Source of the DNA: Symploca sp. SIO3C6
GTDB lineage: Bacteria; Cyanobacteriota; Cyanobacteriia; Cyanobacteriales; Coleofasciculaceae
Reading direction: 5' to 3'
Assembly (NCBI GenBank): GCA_010692425.1
Contig: JAAHHJ010000015.1
Location: 168,717 to 232,716, forward strand
DNA: 64,000 nucleotides
Shown one piece after another: positions 48,885 to 57,415 of the stretch. The notes under the pieces are model-generated. The model was not told the DNA's origin. It did no database searches and saw only the letters and a program-made list of their open reading frames with translations. Position 1 is the first letter of the stretch. Every line of letters starts with the position of its first letter. Both the position numbers and the translations under genes were made by a program.

Positions 48885-50114
48885 ATGCCTGAGACCCTAT
48901 CGACTTGCCGTGCTAGCAGCAATGCTGACCTAGAGTTAATTATTTCCTTTGGCTATACTCCCTTAGCGGATAGACTACTGACCAAAGACCAACTGGAGCA
49001 ACCGGAGTACACTGCCCCGCTAGATGTGGCCTTTTCTCCCAGTAGCGGATTGGTTCAAATCACAGAAACCGTCCCCCCAGAAATCCTGTTTTATGCGGAC
49101 TATCCTTACTTTTCTTCAGTTTCACCATCGCTACTTAAACATTTTGGAGATAGTGCCAAAGCCTTAATTGAGTCAAGGAAACTTGGTGGCAACAGCTTGG
49201 TAATTGAAGCTGCCAGTAATGATGGGTATATGCTCAAAAACTTCCTCGAAGTAGGCATTCCCGTCTTGGGCATTGATCCAGCTAAAAGACCGGCTGAAAC
49301 AGCCCAAAAAGCAGGTATTCCCACTCTTTGTACCTTTTTTACGAAAGACCTAGCCAAGCAACTAAGCCAAGACGGAAAGCAGGCAGATGTATTCCTAGCC
49401 AATAATGTCTTAGCTCATGTGCCAGATTTGAACGGTTTTGTGGAAGGCATTGGCGTTTTGCTTAAAGATACTGGCGTCGCTGTGATCGAAGCACCTTATG
49501 TAGTTGACTTAGTGGATCACTGCGAATTTGATACGATCTATCATCAGCACTTGTGCTACTTTTCTGTAACTGCCTTGGACAGGTTATTCAGAAAGCATTC
49601 TTTGTATCTTAATGATATTCAACGTACTTCAATTCACGGCGGTTCATTACGCCTGTTTATCGAGCCCAAAGAAGCTGTCAAAGACTCAGTCAAATTACTT
49701 TTGCAACAGGAGGTAGAGCGGAAGGTCGATAAAATCGATTACTATCGCGATTTTGCTGCTAGAGTTGAGGGCATTAAACACTCTTTACTCGATATCCTTT
49801 GGGATATTAAAAAGCAAGGGAAAAAGATCGCCGCCTATGGAGCTGCAGCTAAAGCCACCACACTACTGAGTTATGTGGGGATTGATAAAAGGTTGGTTGA
49901 TTATGTAGTTGACCTGAATAAATTTAAACAAGGTCGCTTCATGAGTATTAATCATCTACCAATTTTTCCGCCCTCGAAACTGCTAGAAGACATGCCGGAT
50001 TACGTCCTGATTCTGGCATGGAATTTTGCCGAGGAGATTATGCAGCAGCAGGAAGTTTATCGGCAAAAGGGCGGCAAGTTTATTATTCCCATCCCAGAAC
50101 CGAAGATTGTGTAG
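48885..50114 (+). CDS. sugar C-methyltransferase-type protein lacking zinc cysteines
   Basis: The protein has 409 residues with the three-part architecture of TylC3/NovU-type sugar C-methyltransferases: N-terminal region, SAM-binding domain ([42 protein letters not shown]) and C-terminal Rossmann-like domain ([20 protein letters not shown]). The usual N-terminal zinc site (CxxCG and CPxCG) is degraded: [10 protein letters not shown] and [11 protein letters not shown] have serine or alanine where cysteines are expected. [10 protein letters not shown] is conserved. The histidine-rich HQHLCYFS active region is intact. It is 16 bases behind the SDR gene and likely methylates the same NDP-keto-sugar. 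Confidence 0.87.
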   Translation: MPETLSTCRASSNADLELIISFGYTPLADRLLTKDQLEQPEYTAPLDVAFSPSSGLVQITETVPPEILFYADYPYFSSVSPSLLKHFGDSAKALIESRKLGGNSLVIEAASNDGYMLKNFLEVGIPVLGIDPAKRPAETAQKAGIPTLCTFFTKDLAKQLSQDGKQADVFLANNVLAHVPDLNGFVEGIGVLLKDTGVAVIEAPYVVDLVDHCEFDTIYHQHLCYFSVTALDRLFRKHSLYLNDIQRTSIHGGSLRLFIEPKEAVKDSVKLLLQQEVERKVDKIDYYRDFAARVEGIKHSLLDILWDIKKQGKKIAAYGAAAKATTLLSYVGIDKRLVDYVVDLNKFKQGRFMSINHLPIFPPSKLLEDMPDYVLILAWNFAEEIMQQQEVYRQKGGKFIIPIPEPKIV

Positions 50115-50168
50115 CTTTGCAAGCTTCTGCATCACCATGCCGCTCTCAATGCAGAGCGGCGTAGACAA

Positions 50169-50195
50169 TATAAGCTTTAAATGCACACTAGCTTA
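50169..50195 (+). promoter_or_regulatory. 27-nt leader motif, copy 1
   Basis: TATAAGCTTTAAATGCACAC plus TAGCTTA lies 13 bases before the ATG of the second methyltransferase. A 27-nt copy differing at only two positions precedes the EI24 gene near 56.5 kb, at a similar distance from its ATG. It could be a shared promoter element, operator or leader. Confidence 0.5.
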
Positions 50196-50208
50196 GAAGA
50201 AAAAAACC

Positions 50209-51438
50209 ATGAAGGGACAATCATTACTAGAAAATCCTAGTCAGGAAGCAAGCAGAAATCTAACAGAACATATCTGTCCCAATTGTGGTCATCAAGGATT
50301 ATCGCTATTTTATGAAGTGCGCAAGGTTCCTGTCCACAGTTGTTTAATGATGTCCAATGAGAAGGAAGCCTTAGACTTCCCTTGCGGTGATGTAGTTTTA
50401 GGATTTTGCGACCACTGTGGCTTTATCACCAATGTAGAGTTTGACTCAAAATGGTCGGCTTACGCTCCTAATTATGAAGATCAACAGAGTTTTTCCCCCA
50501 CCTTTAATCAATTCGCTCTCGATTTAGCAAATCGCCTGATTGAAAAATACGACCTTCACAACAAAGATATTGTTGAGATTGGCTGCTCTAAGGGAGATTT
50601 TCTGCTGCTACTTTGCGAATTGGGTAACAATCGCGGTGTGGGTATTGACCCTTCTGCCGTGCCGGGGCGGGTTAATAGTGAAGCTGCTGAACGCGTGACT
50701 TTTATTCAAGATTATTATAGTCAAAAGCACGCTGAGTATGTCGGCGATTTTATCTGCTGTCGCCATACCCTGGAGCATATTAAGCCTACAGCCGAATTCA
50801 TTCATACTGTGCGCCGTTCAATTGGCGATCGCACTAATGTGGCTTTCTTTTTAGAAATTCCGGACACAGTAAGAGTTCTCAAAGATTTAGCTTTTGAGGA
50901 TATCTACTACGAACACTGTTCTTATTTCACACCTGGTTCCTTAGCGCGTTTATTCCGCTCTTGTGGCTTTGAGGTTACTGACCTATATCGAGCTTATGGT
51001 GAACAGTATTTGTTAATTGAAGCCGTACCAACAACAACAACTTCTGAGCAAATTTTTCCTCTGGAAGAAAGTTTAGAAGAAGTAGCTCAGGACGTTAAAC
51101 ACTTTGCCAGTAATATTGGCAACAAACTGCAAAACTGGAAGCAGCATCTAGAGCAGATGCAAGCTCAAGGCAAACGCATTGTCGTTTGGGGTTCTGGTTC
51201 CAAATGTGTTGCTTTTCTGACTACCCTCGATACCATCGACAAAATCCAGTATGTCGTTGATATTAATCCTCACCGCCACGGAAAATTCATCCCTGGTGTG
51301 GGCAAAGAAATTAAGTCGCCAGAGTTTTTAAAGGAATATAAACCGGATCAGGTAATTGTGATGAATCCCATCTACCGCAACGAAATTCAGGAAATGTTGC
51401 TTAAGATGGGAGTAACTACAGAGGTTATATCTCTTTAA
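50209..51438 (+). CDS. SAM-dependent C-methyltransferase with zinc-binding domain
   Basis: The protein has 409 residues. The N-terminal zinc site is complete: ICPNCGHQ and FCDHCGFIT. The SAM domain has DIVEIGCSKGDFLLLLCELG, GVGIDPSAVPG and CCRHTLEHIKPT, and the catalytic-region YEHCSYFTPGSL. The C-terminal Rossmann-like domain has IVVWGSGSKCVAFLTTLDTI and YVVDINPHRHGKFIPG. This is the Methyltransf_13/14 sugar C-methyltransferase family. It is a close paralog of the gene at 52.3 kb (both have GDF, GNNRGVG, CCRHTLEHI and similar C-termini). The preceding spacer of 94 bases has the 27-nt leader motif. The ATG follows AGAAGAAAAAAACC. Confidence 0.9.
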   Translation: MKGQSLLENPSQEASRNLTEHICPNCGHQGLSLFYEVRKVPVHSCLMMSNEKEALDFPCGDVVLGFCDHCGFITNVEFDSKWSAYAPNYEDQQSFSPTFNQFALDLANRLIEKYDLHNKDIVEIGCSKGDFLLLLCELGNNRGVGIDPSAVPGRVNSEAAERVTFIQDYYSQKHAEYVGDFICCRHTLEHIKPTAEFIHTVRRSIGDRTNVAFFLEIPDTVRVLKDLAFEDIYYEHCSYFTPGSLARLFRSCGFEVTDLYRAYGEQYLLIEAVPTTTTSEQIFPLEESLEEVAQDVKHFASNIGNKLQNWKQHLEQMQAQGKRIVVWGSGSKCVAFLTTLDTIDKIQYVVDINPHRHGKFIPGVGKEIKSPEFLKEYKPDQVIVMNPIYRNEIQEMLLKMGVTTEVISL

Positions 51439-51606
51439 TAAATACTCTGTTTGTCTACTCTGTGTTGCTCTTTTTCAAGCTCTATAGATGCTGTGAGTAG
51501 TCTATACAAATAAGTTGATTGTATAACAGTGCAACCCATAAGCAGGGGGGAATAGTCATTCACTCCTGCTTCTAAATGTACTCACAGAGTTGCCCCATTG
51601 CTTTGT

Positions 51607-51714
51607 TATAGCGCTACGCGCAAGGCTCCAGGGCAGAAGGCTCCAGGGCAGAAGGGGTGAATTTGACAAAGTTTTAGCGATTTAGCTTGTCCTAACCTTA
51701 ATACGTACTGCTAT
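51607..51714 (-). repeat. roughly 107-bp dispersed repeat, copy 2 (inverted)
   Basis: This is the reverse complement of the element at 42864-42970, starting TATAGCGCTACGCGCAAGG and ending ACGTACTGCTAT. An internal GGGCAGAAGGCTCCA unit is duplicated here, whereas copy 1 has TTCTGCC heptamers. It lies just before the decayed VanZ-like gene. Confidence 0.8.
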
Positions 51715-51730
51715 ATTAGTCATTTACTTT

Positions 51731-52179
51731 ATGAAGGTACACAAGACTATTAAAGAAAAAAAATCTTCAATGGCAGTTAATGGAGATAAACTGTTAATCT
51801 AATGGGCTCTAGGCATAGTTATTGGTAGTATTCTACTGGTACTAGTTTGTACATTGTTACCCTTTGAATTTTCCTGCGCACAGGGATTATCAATCCAAGT
51901 AATTGTCAACCGTTTCTACTATGACAACAGTTTCAATGATTGGATAAGAAATATCGTCCTAAAATCTTGAGAGTCAAATCAACATTTTATATCTTATTAT
52001 TTAGTAGTGTAATTAGATTTCAAACTCTAATACTAGAAATGATTTTGATGAGTGTAAGCGGCAGGAGTATAGGGCTGAAAAATATTTTACTTAGCACAGA
52101 AATAACTGCGATCGCAATGCTGTTATTTAAGTTGTGGGCACCATCTTGGTTGTCTGCACAAAAAGTGTCACAGGTATAA
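51731..52179 (+). pseudogene. decayed VanZ-like membrane protein gene
   Basis: From ATG 51731 the frame reads MKVHKTIKEKKSSMAVNGDK, then LLI and a TAA at 51800, then WALGIVIGSILLVLVCTLLP, FEFSC and INRFYY-like VNRFYYDNSFNDWIRNIVLK to a TGA at 51968. That is the VanZ first helix and FxP-Y-x-x-D region. A different frame then continues with SVIRFQTLILEMILMSVSGR and GLKNILLSTEITAIAML, which resembles the VanZ TxExxQ...R..s..DxxxN helix pair. Stop, frame change and missing middle part show an inactivated gene. The VanZ assignment is by remembered family pattern. Confidence 0.5.
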
Positions 52180-52184
52180 ACAAT

Positions 52185-52250
52185 TTTGTTCATTGTTGAT
52201 GATTGATTACTGATTGTCGATGAACAATGAACAATGAACCATCAACACTT
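52185..52250. repeat. short tandem repeats of TGAACAA/CATTGTTGA type
   Basis: The tract carries ttcattgttgatgattg and gatgaacaatgaacaatg, continuing with a further gaacc unit, forming an imperfect inverted pair. It is the same repeat family as near 22,750 and 24,240-24,330. Confidence 0.6.
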
Positions 52251-52304
52251 ATTTAGCAACATCTTCAAAATACAGAAAAGTTATACAGGGAGTAGGATTT
52301 ATAA

Positions 52305-53492
52305 ATGAATAGTTTATCTAACCAGACCGATACTGTGAATGCTTCTCAGAATTTGGAAGTTTTTTTTGAAATGTTGTCGGTTCCGGTCTATTGTAATCTT
52401 CTGTGGTCAGAGCAGCAAGCGGCCCAAAACTGCCCTAAGGGAGATATCAAACTGGCTTTCTGCCCTGAAACTGGTTTGATTACCAATGTTGCCTTTGACC
52501 CAGACAAGTTAGGCTATTCTCAGGACTATGAAAATTCTTTGCACTACTCTCCCCGGTTTCAGCAATATGCCCAATCCCTCGCTGCTTCCTTAGTAGAGCG
52601 TCACAATCTCCATCAAAAAGACATTATCGAGATTGGCTGTGGCAAAGGAGATTTTCTGATTTCGCTGTGCGAAATAGGGAATAATCGAGGAGTAGGCTTT
52701 GATCCCAGCTATGTTCCTAGAGAAGAGCATAGCCCTATGGCCCAACAAGTCAAGTTTATCCAAGATTTCTATTCAGAGCGCTATCAAGATTATCAAGCAG
52801 ATTTAATTTGCTGTCGGCATACACTGGAACACATCTCTAACCCAGCCGATTTACTTAAGCCACTGCGGCTGGCAATCGGCAATCGCCTCCAGACAATGGT
52901 TTTCTTTGAAGTGCCCAATGCATTACATACCTTTCGCAATTTAGCAGTTTGGGATATTATTTATGAACACTGCTGCTATTTTGCCCCCACCTCTCTAGCG
53001 CAGGCTTTTTCCAGGTGTGGATTTCAGATTTGCGAGCAATCTGAGGCGTTTGAGGGTCAGTTTCTATGTTTAGAAGCTCTGCCAGCTACTAATGATTTTA
53101 CTAGCAACGATGAGCGTAAGCATGAAGTTGAAGAGTTATCTAAGGATATTACTACCTTTAAAGCTAAGTTTGATACTTTGGTTGAAACCTGGGAGCAGAA
53201 ATTACTGCAAATGGCACAAGCAGGTAAAAAAGTAGTAGCTTGGGGTGCTGGCTCCAAGGGAGTTACTTTTTTGAATATTCTCAACAACCAAGACTCGATA
53301 GAGTATATTGTAGACCTTAATCCTCGCAAACAAGGAATGTACGTAGCAGGAACAGGGCAAAAAATTGTGCCACCGGAATTCCTGGGGGAGTATAAACCGG
53401 ATGTGGTAATTATAATGAACCCAATCTATGAGGGTGAAATTCGAGAGCTAGTTAAAGGTTTGGGTTTGACTGCTGAGTTTATGTGCGTCTAA
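52305..53492 (+). CDS. SAM-dependent C-methyltransferase paralog, degraded zinc site
   Basis: The protein has 395 residues, collinear with the methyltransferase at 50.2 kb: IIEIGCGKGDFLISLCEIGN, RGVGFDPSYVP, CCRHTLEHISNPADLL, YEHCCYFAPTSL, VVAWGAGSKGVTFLNIL and VDLNPRKQGMYVAGTG. The N-terminal zinc site is eroded: the first CPxCG pair is replaced by SQNLEVFFEM, and only single cysteines remain (NCPKG, FCPETGLIT). It probably arose by duplication of its neighbour with later divergence and may have a different or lost activity on sugar substrates. Its upstream spacer contains the VanZ remnant and repeats, so it has its own promoter or is a late addition to the cluster. Confidence 0.88.
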   Translation: MNSLSNQTDTVNASQNLEVFFEMLSVPVYCNLLWSEQQAAQNCPKGDIKLAFCPETGLITNVAFDPDKLGYSQDYENSLHYSPRFQQYAQSLAASLVERHNLHQKDIIEIGCGKGDFLISLCEIGNNRGVGFDPSYVPREEHSPMAQQVKFIQDFYSERYQDYQADLICCRHTLEHISNPADLLKPLRLAIGNRLQTMVFFEVPNALHTFRNLAVWDIIYEHCCYFAPTSLAQAFSRCGFQICEQSEAFEGQFLCLEALPATNDFTSNDERKHEVEELSKDITTFKAKFDTLVETWEQKLLQMAQAGKKVVAWGAGSKGVTFLNILNNQDSIEYIVDLNPRKQGMYVAGTGQKIVPPEFLGEYKPDVVIIMNPIYEGEIRELVKGLGLTAEFMCV

Positions 53493-53637
53493 GCAATCGC
53501 CACTGGGAGAAACAAGAGAACGATAAACTGTTGAAATGACGATGAGGGGGATTATTTCGCTAATTTATAGTCCTCCTCTGGACTCATAAATCGTTTTGTT
53601 GTCAACTTCTATTACTCGATTGGTGAGGTTTATTGAG

Positions 53638-54255
53638 ATGGCATATAGTGATTTCAAGCTCTCTGATTTAAAGAAAAAATTTAGCTTAGAACTCAAGGAG
53701 CAAAGTGATTTATTTTCAGATCGACCAGAAGTAAAGTGCAGTGATTATTTAGATGTCACACTTAAATACAATTTACCCTTAGCGGTAGATATCAATACCG
53801 AAAAAGCTCGCTCTGAATTGATTATTGCTCCAATTTTGCTAGAAATGAGGCGGCAATTAAATAATCAAGTCAGTTTATTTTCAGGAGTGGATTTTAATGT
53901 TGATTCTGCTAGAGGACTTAATGGTGTTTGTGATTTTTTAGTTAGCTGCTCTACTGAACAACTGTTCATTACTGCTCCAATCATGACTCTGGTGGAAGCC
54001 AAGAATGAAAATATTAAGGGAGGATTAGGACAGTGTGGAGCCGAAATGATAGCAGCCAAGTTATTTAATGAACAAGAAGAAAATAATATTAAGATAATTT
54101 ATGGAACTGTTACTACAGGAACGCTTTGGAGGTTCTTAAAGTTAGAAGGTAGCACTATTTATATTGATACAGCTGAATACTACATTGGTAGTGTTGATAA
54201 AATTTTAGGAATTTTGCTATCTACCGCTGAAGTCGAGCCAGTCTCAGTATTTTAA
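53638..54255 (+). CDS. hypothetical protein with PD-(D/E)XK-nuclease-like pattern
   Basis: The protein has 205 residues from ATG MAYSDFKLSDLKKKFSLEL, selected over a TTG 42 bases earlier. It is soluble. LNGVCDFLVSCS followed 16 residues later by TLVEAKNENIKGGLGQCGAE gives a D...ExK pattern plus a Q/E-rich helix, the outline of restriction-endonuclease-like folds. Similar short proteins are frequent and multicopy in cyanobacterial genomes; function is unknown to me. A truncated second copy of its 5' part lies just downstream beyond a MITE-like element. The nuclease fold is inference only. Confidence 0.7.
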   Translation: MAYSDFKLSDLKKKFSLELKEQSDLFSDRPEVKCSDYLDVTLKYNLPLAVDINTEKARSELIIAPILLEMRRQLNNQVSLFSGVDFNVDSARGLNGVCDFLVSCSTEQLFITAPIMTLVEAKNENIKGGLGQCGAEMIAAKLFNEQEENNIKIIYGTVTTGTLWRFLKLEGSTIYIDTAEYYIGSVDKILGILLSTAEVEPVSVF

Positions 54256-54272
54256 AGTTCATGGTACTTTTG

Positions 54273-54363
54273 AGGACTTACGCACAAATATCTTGAAACC
54301 CTAATTTTTTGTAGTGGTAATTCATGAATTACCACTACCTCGGACGTTTTTTAAGTAAGTCCT
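54273..54363. mobile_element. 91-bp MITE-like element
   Basis: Terminal inverted repeats AGGACTTAC and GTAAGTCCT are perfect over nine bases. In the middle is a perfect 28-bp palindrome (54311-54338, arms GTAGTGGTAATTCA and TGAATTACCACTAC). It has no coding capacity. It starts 17 bases after the stop of the preceding gene and ends against the truncated duplicate of that gene. These are the hallmarks of a miniature inverted-repeat transposable element, or of an insertion-sequence remnant. Confidence 0.7.
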
Positions 54364-54364
54364 G

Positions 54365-54447
54365 GTAAAGTGCAGTGATTATTTAGATATCACACTTAAA
54401 CACAATTTACCCTTAGCTGTAGATATCAATTCAGAAAAAGCTAGCTT
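54365..54447 (+). pseudogene. truncated duplicate of the PD-(D/E)XK-like gene
   Basis: About 80 bases, from GTAAAGTGCAGTGATTATTT to GAAAAAGCTAGC, match 53731-53813 of the upstream gene with only a few substitutions. They correspond to its residues about 32-59 (VKCSDYLDVTLKYNLPLAVD and on). The rest of the gene is absent and the frame ends soon after. It is a gene fragment left by duplication or by excision of intervening DNA. Confidence 0.75.
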
Positions 54448-55077
54448 CAAATATCCTCTAATGAAAGTGATAGAAGACACTCAAAATGAAGTATAGAGAT
54501 TTATTGACAGTAGCGCCCGCTTACGCTAGATTATTACTTAATGGGCAAGTTGGGGCTCGTAGCTCATTGCATATTGTATTCTCTGAGTCCCGGTGGTTAG
54601 CCGCCTGTTTAGTATACAATAACTCTATATATATTATATATCTAAAGGATAACAAAACATGCCTTACGATTTCTATTACCAGGTTGCTATACAGCTAACT
54701 GCGCTTTTGGCTCATGACCTGATAAGGGGTATAATCCACGTACTCAGTAGCATAAACTAAATCCTGTAACTATAATGTAGGCTGTCTCTCGTTCGAGGGG
54801 CAGCTTTTTGATTTTTTTTTCTTACTCATATAATGAGACTTTATGAGTATATAAAATATTAAAGTTATTTTTAACTCTCCGCACACTATAGTATATTGAA
54901 ACACTGAGAATGTCAAGGAAAGTGTAAACTGGTTTACACTCCCCATCTCCAAAGCCATCCAGCCAAAAACCTCCTAGGATTATAGATTGAAAAACACAAT
55001 TAGTTAAAAACTCGTAGAATTAATAGAATTACTGCTATCTTTGCCGTTTGTGATCAATAGCTTGCCTTCAGAAGGTT
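54448..55077. other. intergenic region with terminator, no gene seen
   Basis: About 0.63 kb. Small frames at 54486-54698 and 54770-54958 have no recognisable product. GGGGCTCGTAGCTCATTG near 54550 resembles the 5' end of a tRNA, but no anticodon arm, T-arm or matching acceptor strand follows, so it is at most a fragment. A hairpin with T-run is listed separately. Confidence 0.45.
54781..54820 (+). terminator. rho-independent terminator
   Basis: GCTGTCTCTCG and CGAGGGGCAGC pair (two G-U pairs) across a tiny loop, directly followed by TTTTTGATTTTTTTTT. On the plus strand this is a textbook terminator, though the only coding remains upstream are fragments, so a non-coding transcript may end here. 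Confidence 0.7.
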
Positions 55078-56382
55078 TTAGCCAAAAATAGCTAACTCAG
55101 CTTTGAGAAAGTCAATAAATTGTCGCGCCGTGCGCCCAGAGCGCCCATTGTGACGAGTTGCCCATTGTAGGGCACGAAACTCTAAATCTTGTTGAGAGAG
55201 ATTAATACCTGCTTGTGCTGCTAAATGCCGGATAATCTCTAAGTAGGTATCTTGATTAGCTGGTTCAAAAGTAAGGGTTAAACCAAAGCGATCGCTAAAG
55301 GAAAGCTTTTCTTGCATAGTATCCCAAGCATGCACCTCCTCATTATCTCTGGGAAGGGGGCGATCGCCAAAGAACTCCCTAATCAAGTGACGCCGATTAG
55401 AGGTGGCATAAATCACCACATTTTGCGGTCGTTGGGTTACACTACCTTCTAGGACAACTTTTAGGGCTTTGAAGGCATCATCATCCTCTTCAAAGGAGAG
55501 GTCATCAACAAAGATAATAAATTTTTGAGGAGCATCCCGCAGTTGCTCTACAATCGTCGGTAAATCTCTTAAGTCAGATTTCGCTACTTCAATCAGTCGT
55601 AGACCTCTTTGAGCATATTTTTGTAACAAAGCCTTGACTAAAGAAGACTTACCAGAACCACGACTACCATAGAGAAGGACATGTAGGGCTTGATATCCGG
55701 CGAGTAAAAATTCTGTATTCTTAACTAAGGCATCTTGCTGAGAATAGTAACCTACTAATTCATGCAACTGGATGGAATCAGGATGAGAAATACCCACCAG
55801 TTGCCCTGAGAGCCAGCGCAAAGCGCGATACTGGGCAAATAGCCCTGTACCATATTGTCTGTAGTAAGCGGCTAAATCTGCCACAGCATCTGCCCAATCA
55901 TCCAACTGTTGCAACTTCTCTCTTACAGAGGTGAAACTAGGCAAATCAACATCCTGCTGATGATGCCAAGTAGTTGGTGCTACAGGTAGTTTTGATGCTA
56001 ATTTTACCCAGTGACTCAATTGCTCACTGTTGCAATTATAAATACTCTGTAGTGCTTGCAAATCATACTGTGCGGCACTAACTAGGGCAGGGGGCAAACT
56101 CTCTAGAGGTTTTAACTGGACTTGCCGAGTAAAAGCATTATCATCGTAGAGGATTTGCACAAGCAAGTAGTCTTGCCAGCTTTGATTGCTAGCAGCCAGG
56201 GCTTGAAACCAGCTACCGTAGGCTAGTAGGCAATCTACTCCATCATACTGAGAGTGACGAATGGCTTGCAGTAACCTCACAAAGGCAAGACCTATCGGTT
56301 TACAAAAGACCGATTGATAAAGTAGTAGAGATGCCGTTTGGCGTTGGAGCGATTGAATTGAGGTAGCAGGTGAGTTAACCAT
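55078..56382 (-). CDS. DUF815 family P-loop ATPase
   Basis: The protein has 434 residues. The N-terminal half is helical and variable. The C-terminal half is a DUF815 AAA-type ATPase: Walker A LLYGSRGSGKSSLVKALL, Walker B KFIIFVDDLSFEEDDDAFKA, sensor VVIYATSNRRHLIREFF and RPLPRDNEEVHAWDTMQEKL. DUF815 proteins are widespread in bacteria with no settled role that I know of. The ATG start gives a full-length protein. The gene is divergent from the EI24 gene 138 bases away. The terminal NGRSGRTARQFIDFLKAEL is typical. Confidence 0.9.
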   Translation of the reverse strand: MVNSPATSIQSLQRQTASLLLYQSVFCKPIGLAFVRLLQAIRHSQYDGVDCLLAYGSWFQALAASNQSWQDYLLVQILYDDNAFTRQVQLKPLESLPPALVSAAQYDLQALQSIYNCNSEQLSHWVKLASKLPVAPTTWHHQQDVDLPSFTSVREKLQQLDDWADAVADLAAYYRQYGTGLFAQYRALRWLSGQLVGISHPDSIQLHELVGYYSQQDALVKNTEFLLAGYQALHVLLYGSRGSGKSSLVKALLQKYAQRGLRLIEVAKSDLRDLPTIVEQLRDAPQKFIIFVDDLSFEEDDDAFKALKVVLEGSVTQRPQNVVIYATSNRRHLIREFFGDRPLPRDNEEVHAWDTMQEKLSFSDRFGLTLTFEPANQDTYLEIIRHLAAQAGINLSQQDLEFRALQWATRHNGRSGRTARQFIDFLKAELAIFG

Positions 56383-56478
56383 TGATTAGTTATAACTTCA
56401 GTGAGCATGTAATTAAGAGGGGAAGGGGAGATGGGGAGATGGGGAGAACATTTGAACAATTCTCATGCAACCAGAAAG

Positions 56479-56505
56479 TATAGGCTTGAAATGCACACTA
56501 GCTTA
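56479..56505 (+). promoter_or_regulatory. 27-nt leader motif, copy 2
   Basis: TATAGGCTTGAAATGCACAC plus TAGCTTA matches the motif before the methyltransferase near 50.2 kb at 25 of 27 positions, and stands 15 bases before the EI24 ATG. Two unrelated genes sharing it just upstream of their starts suggests a mobile leader or a common regulatory element. Confidence 0.5.
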
Positions 56506-56520
56506 AGAAATAACTAAAAC

Positions 56521-57357
56521 ATGTTGCAAATACTTAGTGGATTTGGATTTATAACTGGGGTAAGCTACCCTTTACGTTCACTAGCGCTTTTGGGGCGTAC
56601 TCCTCGTCTGTGGAACTACTTGATTATGCCAATTTTGGTGAATGTCGTAGTTGGGATTATCCTCTATGCAGGTTTACTGATCCCTAGTTTACACGCTACT
56701 GACAGCTTGGAAATGAAGCTTTCTAATTGGTTAGAAGCTATCCTTACTAATCTCCCAACCTGGCTTGGTTTCCTCAGGTTTTTAGCAACTGGTATCGATT
56801 TCTTATTGGATTTGTTATTAATAGGTTTACTATTTTTTATTACTGGTTTCTTATTGGTACAATTTGGGACGCTCTTAGGTGCGCCCTGGTATGGTCAACT
56901 CTCGGAGCAATTGGAGGAGTTGCGCACAGGCCAGATAAAAATAGTAGAAGTGGGAATAGTGCGGGATATTGGGCGAGCAATTCTGTTTGAATTAAAAAAA
57001 TTGGTTTTAGCTTTAGTAGTAGGATTGCCTTTGCTAGTGCTGAACTTTTTACCAGGGGTTGGAACTACTGTTGCTACTGTTGGTGGTTTTATGCTAACAG
57101 CAACTATTATCTGCCTGGATTTTCTAGACGGCCCTTCGGAACGCAGGCGCTTTAGTTTTCGGAAGAAATTAGCAATTGTGTTTGGAAGTTTACCTGCTAG
57201 TGCCGGTTTTAGTATTGTTTGTATGGCATTAGTAAGTTTACCTCTATTGAATTTAGTAACTATTCCTCTATGTGTAGCATCTGGAACGCTGTTTTGGTGC
57301 GATCGCGTTTTACCAACACTAGCACAATCTAGTTCACAATCAAAAATGAAGGCTTAA
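56521..57357 (+). CDS. EI24 domain (CysZ-like) membrane protein
   Basis: The protein has 278 residues with four to six hydrophobic helices and the EI24/CysZ opening FITGVSYPLRSLALLGRTPR followed by LWNYLIMPILVNVVVG. Other conserved pieces are LGAPWYGQLSEQLEEL and LDFLDGPSERRRFSFRKKL. CysZ relatives move sulfate inward in enterobacteria; the cyanobacterial homologs are annotated by domain only. It is an inner-membrane protein. No cysteine-biosynthesis genes are adjacent. Its leader has the 27-nt motif shared with the methyltransferase gene. Confidence 0.88.
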   Translation: MLQILSGFGFITGVSYPLRSLALLGRTPRLWNYLIMPILVNVVVGIILYAGLLIPSLHATDSLEMKLSNWLEAILTNLPTWLGFLRFLATGIDFLLDLLLIGLLFFITGFLLVQFGTLLGAPWYGQLSEQLEELRTGQIKIVEVGIVRDIGRAILFELKKLVLALVVGLPLLVLNFLPGVGTTVATVGGFMLTATIICLDFLDGPSERRRFSFRKKLAIVFGSLPASAGFSIVCMALVSLPLLNLVTIPLCVASGTLFWCDRVLPTLAQSSSQSKMKA

Positions 57358-57415
57358 ATTTAGGGTAGTTTTAACAATAAACAAAGGTTTCAGTAATTAT
57401 TCTTACTATTGTTAA

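Noticed and set aside
54545..54640. tRNA-like start GGGGCTCGTAGCTCATTG
   Set aside because: The D-arm box is present, but no anticodon stem, T-arm (GTTCGA) or complementary acceptor strand follows within a normal or intron-sized distance. At most it is a fragment.
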